Program-made: the position numbers and the translations under genes
DNA from: Pseudomonadota bacterium
Lineage (GTDB): Bacteria > Pseudomonadota > Gammaproteobacteria > Burkholderiales > Burkholderiaceae_C
Direction: 5' to 3'
DNA: 64,000 nucleotides
Assembly: GCA_030538085.1 (NCBI GenBank)
Contig: JAUNUR010000007.1
Location: 1-64,000 of the forward strand
Notes under the pieces: generated by a model
What the model was told of the DNA's origin: nothing
Database searches by the model: none
The model's input: only the letters and a program-made list of their open reading frames with translations
Part shown: in pieces, positions 57,108-64,000 of the stretch
Numbering within the stretch: the stretch's first letter is position 1
Layout of the letters: the number at the start of each line of letters is the position of its first letter

Positions 57108-57820
57108 AGCAGCATTTGAAGCCAGAAAAAACCGACCCCCAACAGACTGACCGGCACCTGCAGAACCAGCCCCAGCACCACACCGAGCACCAGCGATGAC
57201 TTCACGCGGGGGCGGGCTTGCACGGGTTGGCGCAGCGCCGCTCCCAACGCCGCCGCCAACAGGTTGAGCAACAGCACGCCGATCAGGAAGTAGGGATAAA
57301 TCACCGAGTCGTAGCTCCAGGGAGCGCCCTCCGCCTGGGACCGTGCCTTCCACACGCCCAGCACATCCAGCAAGCTCAGTGAAGCAGCGAGGAACAGCAA
57401 GACCCAACGCCCACGCTGCCCTGCCCGCCAGGGCGTCCAGTCCGGCAGCGGGCGGGCCCACAGGTGATGAACCACCAGAGCCAGAAACCCCAGCCAGCCC
57501 AGCACCTTCAGCCCCACGGACAGCCAGAGGAGGTTGTTGAAACCCAGCAGCCAAAGATACGGATTGAATACGTCCACCAGCCACAAACCCAGCATCGTCA
57601 GCAAGGCAGATGCACTCAGCCACAGCGCCATGCGCCAGCCGCCGCGCCAACCCTGCTCCAGCGCCACCAGCATGACCACCCAGATGAATGTGTATTGCAT
57701 CGCCAAGGCGGCGATGGCAGCCAGCATCAACACGGGCCAGTGCGCTTGCGCAAGACGGGCCTGGAGGGAGTTTGGACTCATGAAGCGCACAAACAACACA
57801 AGGGAGAACCACAGCGCCAA
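57104..57820 (-). CDS. Polytopic membrane protein, unknown, translationally coupled to rsmG
   Basis: A protein of up to 238 residues with about six helices, among them LMLAAIAALAMQYTFIWVVM, LWLSASALLTMLGLWLVDVF, GRWVLLFLAASLSLLDVLGV and LGVVLGLVLQVPVSLLGVGF. No family motif is recognised; LysE-type translocators occupy this position in related bacteria, but this sequence lacks their signature. The start is either TTG 57820 or ATG 57781; neither has a strong ribosome-binding site. Its stop overlaps the rsmG GTG start. Confidence 0.7.
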   Translation of the reverse strand: MALWFSLVLFVRFMSPNSLQARLAQAHWPVLMLAAIAALAMQYTFIWVVMLVALEQGWRGGWRMALWLSASALLTMLGLWLVDVFNPYLWLLGFNNLLWLSVGLKVLGWLGFLALVVHHLWARPLPDWTPWRAGQRGRWVLLFLAASLSLLDVLGVWKARSQAEGAPWSYDSVIYPYFLIGVLLLNLLAAALGAALRQPVQARPRVKSSLVLGVVLGLVLQVPVSLLGVGFFWLQMLL

Positions 57821-57829
57821 CCGCGCTCA

Positions 57830-57845
57830 TGTTCCACGTGAAACA
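57830..57845. promoter_or_regulatory. parS-like site 2 (intergenic)
   Basis: TGTTCCACGTGAAACA, a full match to a common chromosomal parS form, located in the 61 bp between the coupled membrane-protein gene and the 346-residue unknown gene. Confidence 0.92.
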
Positions 57846-57881
57846 ACGTGAGGGAGCCACCAGGCATGAGCGAGAAGAAGC

Positions 57882-58922
57882 TCATGCCTCCAACTCCCGC
57901 GCCACCTCGTCCAGCACATCGCGCAGCGTGGCGATATCCAGCCGGTCGATGGTGGCGATGTCCATCAGCGCCGTCTCGATCAAGCCGAACACCTGCCGCC
58001 TCTTTTGCGGGGCGGGCAACCGGGCGAACGCCGCCGGGTCGGCCAGCACGGCCGGGCCGCTGACGTACCAAGTCAATGGCGGGCGGCCACTGCGGCGCAA
58101 CGCCTCTTCGGGCGTTTGCGCCACCTGCACGTAGAGATCGGTGTAGCGAGGCAAACGGAATTTGCGCACCCGCAGCCGGCGCAGGATGTTGCCACACAGA
58201 TCAAGATCGCTCCCGAACAGCGCATAGTCGTAGCCATCCAGCCGGAAGTAAAAGCGGATGTCCTGAATCAACCTGCGTGGCGCCTCCGTGCGGGCGGCGG
58301 CCTGCTGGCGCCGCTCCTCGCGGTAGGCATGCGCGAAAGCCAGCACGCTGTCGTCGCGTTGGCGCTCCAGTTCGCCGCTGATCGCCCGGCATTGCGCCTC
58401 GTCCAGCGCGCGCATGTCGTCGAGAGTCTGGCGGAACAGCGCGCCGTCAAACACGTCACCGGGCTTGCATTTGCGCTCGATCAGATCAGCCACCTGCCCC
58501 ATGGCGTCGAGCCAGGCCGCCAAAATGGCCGCGTGCTCAGTGTCGCCATGCACCCCGCCCTGCTCGCCGGCATCCACCTCCACCATCTCGGCGGCAGGCA
58601 CCCAATCAGACTCACTACGGCGTCGTCGCATGGCCGGTGCCAGCCCAGGCGCCGCCAGCGTCACCGATACGTGGCTGCGCTGCTTCGTCCAGCGCACCAG
58701 CGGCAGCTTGGCATACCACTGCGCGTAGGTGCCCAACTCATCCTGCAGGCTTTTGTGCGCGCGGTGCGCCGGGTACATCATGTTCACCGTGAGTTCGGCC
58801 ACGCTGCTGGTCCAGCCCCGCTGCTCCAGACGGCGCATCAGACTCCCGCCCAGCGCGTTGTACGGTTCCGGCAGGTTGCAGCAATAGGTGGCGAATGTGT
58901 CCACCCTTGTCAGCAGCATCAT
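57882..58922 (-). CDS. Unknown protein coupled to mnmG
   Basis: A soluble protein of 346 residues whose ATG overlaps the mnmG stop (ATGA at 58919-58922). The N-terminal part reads [20 protein letters not shown] and [20 protein letters not shown]; the middle is rich in charged helices ([20 protein letters not shown]). The end has [20 protein letters not shown] and [20 protein letters not shown]. No signal peptide, membrane helix or known motif was recognised. Close coupling to mnmG suggests it is expressed at similar level, but not that it has the same pathway. It could be an Ottowia/Acidovorax-lineage gene of unknown role. Confidence 0.75.
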   Translation of the reverse strand: MMLLTRVDTFATYCCNLPEPYNALGGSLMRRLEQRGWTSSVAELTVNMMYPAHRAHKSLQDELGTYAQWYAKLPLVRWTKQRSHVSVTLAAPGLAPAMRRRRSESDWVPAAEMVEVDAGEQGGVHGDTEHAAILAAWLDAMGQVADLIERKCKPGDVFDGALFRQTLDDMRALDEAQCRAISGELERQRDDSVLAFAHAYREERRQQAAARTEAPRRLIQDIRFYFRLDGYDYALFGSDLDLCGNILRRLRVRKFRLPRYTDLYVQVAQTPEEALRRSGRPPLTWYVSGPAVLADPAAFARLPAPQKRRQVFGLIETALMDIATIDRLDIATLRDVLDEVARELEA

Positions 58923-60892
58923 GATCGCACCCCCCTGGCCTTCTTGAGGTGAATCAGCAGCAGCGAAATGCTGGCAGGGGTAATGCCCGCGATGCGGCTG
59001 GCCTGTCCCAGCGTCTCAGGCCGGTGCGCTTGCAGCTTTTGCCGCGACTCGATCGACAACGCGCCAATCTGCAAATAGTCCATATCCGCCGGCAAGCGCA
59101 GGCTCTCGTAGTAGGCGGCGCGCTCCACCTCGTCACGCTGCCGCTCGATATAGCCGCTGTACTTGGCCGCGATCTCGATCTGCTCGATGACCGCGTCGGC
59201 CACATCGCCCAGCGTTTCACGTGAAACATCGGCGCTGGCAAAGCGTCCACCATCCAGGCTCATCAGGCTTGCGTAACCCACTTCGGGGCGGCGCAGCAAA
59301 TCGAACAGCTTGTATTCGTGCTCGATGGCCTTGCCCAGCACGCGCTCTGATTCCGCCGCCGCCAATTTGCGCGGGCTGACCCAGGTGGACTGAAGCCGCT
59401 CCGTCTCGCGCGCCACCGCATCCCGCTTGCGGCTGAAGGCGTCCCACCGCTCGTCACTGATCAGCCCCAGCGCACGGCCCATCTCGGTCAGACGCATGTC
59501 GGCATTGTCCTCGCGCAGTTGCAGGCGGTATTCGGCCCGGCTGGTGAACATGCGGTAAGGCTCGGTCACGCCCTGGGTGATCAAGTCGTCCACCAGCACA
59601 CCCAGGTAGGCCTCGTCGCGGCGCGGCAGCCAGGCGCCGCCAAAGTCATCCGCGCGCCCGTCCAGTTGCCGGCATTGCAGCGCGGCGTTGATGCCGGCGA
59701 ACAGGCCTTGCGCCGCCGCTTCTTCATAACCCGTGGTGCCATTGATCTGACCGGCGAAAAACAAGCCCCGCACGTCGCGCGTCTCGAAGCTGCTCTTGAG
59801 CGCGCGCGGGTCGAAGTAGTCGTACTCGATGGCATAGCCGGGTCGCAGAATATGCGCATTCTCCAGCCCCCGCATCGAGCGCACCAGCTCAAGCTGAATG
59901 TCGAACGGCAGGCTGGTGGAAATGCCATTGGGATAGATCTCGTTGGTGTCCAGCCCTTCCGGCTCCAGGAAAATTTGGTGACTGTCCTTGCCGGCGAAGC
60001 GGTTGATTTTGTCTTCCACGCTCGGGCAGTAGCGCGGCCCCACGCCTTCGATCTTGCCGGTGAACATGGGGCTGCGGTCGAATCCGCCGCGAATGATGTG
60101 GTGCGTGCGCGCGTTGGTGTGCGTGATCCAGCACGGCACCTGGCGCGGGTGCATGCTGGCCCGGCCCATGAAGCTGAACACCGGCATGGTGGCGTTCTGC
60201 CCGCCCGGCATGCCGTCGCCCGGCTGCGCCTCGCAGGCGTCGAAGTCGATGGTGCGGCCATCCAGCCGTGGCGGCGTACCGGTCTTCAGGCGCCCTTGCG
60301 GCAGCTTCAACTCTTTCAGCCGGCTGGACAGCGACACCGCTGGCGGGTCGCCCGCGCGCCCGGCCTGGTAGTTGTCCAGCCCCACGTGGATGCGCCCGTC
60401 CAGAAAGGTGCCCGCCGTCAGCACCACCGTGCGGCCACGGAACGCGATGCCCAGTTGCGTGACGGCGCCCACCACGCGCTCGCCCTCCAGCATCAGGTCA
60501 TCCACCGCCTGCTGGAACAGCCACAGATTGGGCTGGTTTTCCAGCCGGCGGCGGATGGCGGCCTTGTACAGCACGCGGTCGGCCTGCGCCCGCGTGGCGC
60601 GCACGGCAGGCCCTTTGCTTGAGTTGAGGATGCGGAACTGGATGCCCGCCTCGTCGGTGGCCAGCGCCATGGCGCCGCCCAGAGCATCTACTTCCTTCAC
60701 CAGATGGCCCTTGCCGATGCCGCCGATGCTGGGGTTGCAGCTCATGGCGCCCAGCGTCTCGATGTTGTGCGTCAGCAGCAGCGTCTGCGCACCCATGCGC
60801 GCGGCCGCCAGCGCCGCCTCGGTGCCGGCGTGGCCGCCGCCGACGACGATGACGTCGAAATACTGCGGGTGAATGTGGTTAACACGCGTCAT
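58919..60892 (-). CDS. mnmG: tRNA uridine-5-carboxymethylaminomethyl modification enzyme MnmG (GidA)
   Basis: The FAD-binding subunit of the MnmE-MnmG complex that modifies U34 of several tRNAs. The 657-residue product starts [20 protein letters not shown], with the FAD loop [39 protein letters not shown] and [25 protein letters not shown]-like elements continue with [40 protein letters not shown] and a C-terminal helical domain (RTTEYRL-like [20 protein letters not shown]). Length slightly exceeds the usual 620-640. It has a parS-like site (59213-59228) encoding DVSRETLGD. The open frame extends 35 codons upstream; the ATG at 60892 is the conserved start. Confidence 0.97.
   Translation of the reverse strand: MTRVNHIHPQYFDVIVVGGGHAGTEAALAAARMGAQTLLLTHNIETLGAMSCNPSIGGIGKGHLVKEVDALGGAMALATDEAGIQFRILNSSKGPAVRATRAQADRVLYKAAIRRRLENQPNLWLFQQAVDDLMLEGERVVGAVTQLGIAFRGRTVVLTAGTFLDGRIHVGLDNYQAGRAGDPPAVSLSSRLKELKLPQGRLKTGTPPRLDGRTIDFDACEAQPGDGMPGGQNATMPVFSFMGRASMHPRQVPCWITHTNARTHHIIRGGFDRSPMFTGKIEGVGPRYCPSVEDKINRFAGKDSHQIFLEPEGLDTNEIYPNGISTSLPFDIQLELVRSMRGLENAHILRPGYAIEYDYFDPRALKSSFETRDVRGLFFAGQINGTTGYEEAAAQGLFAGINAALQCRQLDGRADDFGGAWLPRRDEAYLGVLVDDLITQGVTEPYRMFTSRAEYRLQLREDNADMRLTEMGRALGLISDERWDAFSRKRDAVARETERLQSTWVSPRKLAAAESERVLGKAIEHEYKLFDLLRRPEVGYASLMSLDGGRFASADVSRETLGDVADAVIEQIEIAAKYSGYIERQRDEVERAAYYESLRLPADMDYLQIGALSIESRQKLQAHRPETLGQASRIAGITPASISLLLIHLKKARGVRS
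59213..59228. promoter_or_regulatory. parS-like site 3 (within mnmG)
   Basis: CGTTTCACGTGAAACA, 15 of 16 matches to the palindrome TGTTTCACGTGAAACA. It is inside the coding sequence of mnmG. Confidence 0.85.
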
Positions 60893-61153
60893 GCGGGCAA
60901 GGCGCCCGCCGTGGCGGAGGCGCGCAAGAAGTAGGCGGGAATGGGCCGCAATTATAGAAAAAAAACGCCGCCACCGCACGGAAACACGCGGTAGCACGCT
61001 ATCAAATTCATACTTATCTAGCCGATCCAGACTCTTCGCTCCCAGCCGATTCCCCGATATTTTCCAGGGTCAATCCAAGGGTAAACGCCTAGTCATTAAG
61101 AATTAACAAATAGAATTAATACTTCCTTTGCATTAACCCTCCTTCCTGAAGTC

Positions 61154-62053
61154 ATGAAGTTTGCTTTCTCCCCAACGCCCTGGCTGTGCGCCACCCTGTT
61201 TGCCCTGGCCGCAGGCAGTGTTCAGGCCGGTCCCACGCTGGAGCGCATCAAATCCAGCGGAACCATCACCCTTGGCTACCGCGCTGGCGGCGCCCCTTTC
61301 TCGTATGAAAAAGGCGGCGAGGTCATTGGTTATTCCATCGACGTCTGCCGCAGCGTCGCGCAGGCCATTCAGCAGCAGCTCCAGTTGCCCAAGCTCGACA
61401 TTCGCTACCAGCCGGTCACCACGGGCCAGCGGGTGGATCAGATTCAGAAAGGCACCATCGACATCGAATGCGCCGGCAGCACCAACACCAAGGCCCGCCG
61501 CGAGCAGGTGGCCTTCGGCCTGACCTATTTCTACGCCGGCGCCCGCCTGCTGGTGCGCGAAGGCTCGGGCATCCAGAGCTTGAACGACCTGAAAGGCAAG
61601 AAAGTGGTGCTGATCAAGGGCACCACGGCACAGCAAGTGGTGGAAATGCGCCAGCGCCAGGGCTCGGTTGACTGGAACGTGCAGGTCATGGACTCCACCC
61701 GCGCGGGCGCCGAAGCCGTCCAGCAGGGCAAGGCCGACGCCGTGGTGCAGGACGACGTGCAGCTCGTGCCGCTGGCGCGCCAGTTGGGCAAGCCGCTGAC
61801 AGTGGTGGGCACCCCGCTGACCGTCGAGCCGCTGTCGCTGATGTTCGACAAGACCGACTCCGAGCTGCGCACCATGGTGGTCAACGAAATGAGCCGCCTG
61901 TACCGCGAAGGCGAGATCAACCGCATCTACGACCGCTGGTTCCGCAGCCCGCTGCCCGGCCACGCCTACAACCTGGACATGGACGTCAACCCGCTGCTGC
62001 GCGACAACTTCCGCCGCCCCAGCACCTACGTCGCCGACTGGGTCGTGCTCTAA
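61154..62053 (+). CDS. Glutamate/aspartate-type ABC transporter substrate-binding protein (GltI-like)
   Basis: A periplasmic binding protein of 299 residues. The Sec signal peptide ends at SVQA (about residue 25), then GPTLERIKSSGTITLGYRAG and APFSYEKGGEVIGYSIDVCR. QIQKGTIDIECAGSTNTKAR has the conserved ligand-contact Arg/Thr region, and VLIKGTTAQQVVEMRQRQGS follows. The family is SBP_bac_3, closest to GltI/DEBP. The usual gltJKL permease and ATPase genes are not adjacent: the next gene is a glutamate dehydrogenase. ATG 61154 has a GGAGG-like stretch (CCTCCTT) on the wrong strand and only weak support, but it directly precedes the signal peptide. Confidence 0.9.
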   Translation: MKFAFSPTPWLCATLFALAAGSVQAGPTLERIKSSGTITLGYRAGGAPFSYEKGGEVIGYSIDVCRSVAQAIQQQLQLPKLDIRYQPVTTGQRVDQIQKGTIDIECAGSTNTKARREQVAFGLTYFYAGARLLVREGSGIQSLNDLKGKKVVLIKGTTAQQVVEMRQRQGSVDWNVQVMDSTRAGAEAVQQGKADAVVQDDVQLVPLARQLGKPLTVVGTPLTVEPLSLMFDKTDSELRTMVVNEMSRLYREGEINRIYDRWFRSPLPGHAYNLDMDVNPLLRDNFRRPSTYVADWVVL

Positions 62054-62104
62054 AGAGCCTGTTCACCGTCTCCGCGCGGGTGTCTGAGCGCGGCCTTGGG
62101 TAGT

Positions 62105-62180
62105 CCGGCTGCAATATCTCGTCATTTCGGCGCCAGCCGGAATCCAGACCGTTGATCAGCGCCTTGAAGTGGAAATGGAC
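62105..62180 (+). repeat. MITE-like intergenic repeat, copy 3 (short form)
   Basis: CTGCAATATCTCGTCATTTC followed by GGCGCCAGCCGGAATCCAG, then TTGATCAGCGCCTTGAAGTG and GAAATGGA. It lacks the second internal palindrome present in copies 2 and 4. It lies upstream of the glutamate dehydrogenase gene. Confidence 0.8.
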
Positions 62181-62289
62181 TGAGCTCCATCAAACTTGCA
62201 AGCGGTCAGCCTGGGCGCGGCTGGCTGCCTCGTGCACGGCGGGCTTAAAGTCGGGGGGTTTATCAATCCACCAACCAGGAGAGCCGTGC

Positions 62290-63606
<1,317 letters not shown>

Positions 63607-63624
63607 TACGGAGGCGCATTCAAA

Positions 63625-63773
63625 ATGACAAATGATTCCATTTCCACTTCAAGGCGTTGATCACCGTCATCCCGGCGAAGGCCGGGATCCATGTTTCCCC
63701 CGCACACGCAGTCTGGATTCCGGCCTTCGCCGGAATGACGAGATATGGCGGGCTTCATCTGGAATTGGAATGA
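63625..63773 (-). repeat. MITE-like intergenic repeat, copy 4 (reversed, full length)
   Basis: Read on the minus strand it shows the full order: TGTCATTCCAATTCCAGATG, ATATCTCGTCATTCCGGCGA, AGGCCGGAATCCAGACTGCG, ATGGATCCCGGCCTTCGCCG, GGGATGACGGTGATCAACGC, CTTGAAGTGGAAATGGAATC. Two nested palindromes (CCGGCGAAGGCCGG and CCCGGCCTTCGCCGGG) lie within it. With the motif at 63775-63835 it fills the gap from 63607 to 63926 apart from the leader of the next gene. Confidence 0.85.
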
Positions 63774-63926
63774 CAAATGACTTCGCTGCGCTTCAATGAC
63801 AAATGAATTCTTTGTCATTTGTCACGCGGCGCCAGCCGCGGTCATTCGTCATCGTTTTGAACACCCAACGGCATGGCAGGGGGCGTCAGGCTTTCCCACC
63901 CGATGCAACTTGCCCACGGACGGCGA

Positions 63927-64000
63927 ATGACACCACCACGCGCCAGCCCCTCTCCTGAGCCCAGTTGCCGCCCAGGCTGCGGCGCCTGCTGCATCGCGCC
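63927..64000 (+). CDS. YkgJ-family cysteine cluster protein, cut by window edge
   Basis: The first 24 codons of an open frame from ATG 63927: MTPPRASPSPEP, then SCRPGCGACCIA. The CRxGCGACC pattern is the N-terminal signature of YkgJ/CxxCxxCC-type zinc or iron-sulfur proteins. The remainder lies beyond the window. No function is known for the family. Confidence 0.75.
   Translation, partial: MTPPRASPSPEPSCRPGCGACCIA

Overview
The window is a high-GC chromosomal segment of a betaproteobacterium. Gene content and order (recA-recX, sucC-sucD, two TerC genes, a type IV pilin with its glycosylation genes, parAB-rsmG-mnmG) suggest the Burkholderiales, most likely a Comamonadaceae-type genome; this placement is inference from gene order. 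No rRNA, tRNA, CRISPR array, prophage or complete insertion sequence was seen. Three parS-like sites around parAB-rsmG-mnmG suggest that the right side lies in an origin-proximal domain.

Layout. 0-5 kb: AMP nucleosidase (cut by the edge), NorE/NorF-like oxidase accessory proteins, a SLAC1/TehA-type channel and a DUF4230-like protein. 5-9 kb: a yybP-ykoY (Mn2+) riboswitch driving a TerC protein, a small holin-like membrane protein, an M48 protease and moaC. 9-18 kb: type IV pilin with a sigma-54 promoter, TfpX/TfpZ accessory protein and PglL-type O-oligosaccharyltransferase; then a cyclic-nucleotide phosphodiesterase, a CHASE2 adenylate cyclase, an FHA protein, a PP2C phosphatase and a second TerC. 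18-23 kb: sucD, sucC, argC, recX, recA. 23-26.6 kb: a MarR regulator, a frameshifted Zn/Cd/Pb P-type ATPase and its divergent MerR-family regulator. 26.6-28.8 kb: an AT-richer three-gene cassette (lipoprotein, effector-like protein, coiled-coil membrane protein). 29-38 kb: NCS2 permease, sodC, acetyl-CoA hydrolase/transferase, a zinc-ribbon-like orphan, cob(I)alamin adenosyltransferase, aroQ, a RAYT transposase framed by REP pairs, aroE and a D-lactate/glycolate-type dehydrogenase. 38-47 kb: a Pil-Chp type chemosensory operon. 47-53 kb: envelope proteins, including a secreted protein with about 20 tandem repeats. 53-61 kb: parB, a hydrolase-like protein, parA, rsmG, mnmG and several unknown genes in overlapping frames. 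61-64 kb: a glutamate/aspartate-type binding protein, glutamate dehydrogenase and the start of a YkgJ-type gene.

How it fits together. Surface motility and its signalling dominate: the sigma-54 pilin, its glycosylation pair, a cyclase/phosphodiesterase pair and the Pil-Chp operon could form one twitching or surface-sensing network. The operon is unusual in carrying a periplasmic solute-binding lipoprotein gene between its cheW (pilI) and MCP (pilJ) genes, and an MCP whose sensory domain is not the usual PilJ type. This is the best candidate for a little-described system here. The second candidate is the lipoprotein/effector-like/coiled-coil cassette at 26.7-28.7 kb, which resembles an antibacterial effector with its immunity lipoprotein.

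Intergenic DNA is rich in repeats: REP/BIME palindromes matching those beside the RAYT gene, a MITE-like element of about 110-150 bp in four copies, a composite repeat shared between 1.4, 3 and 55.8 kb, and a vestigial duplicate of the end of the cobalamin adenosyltransferase gene.
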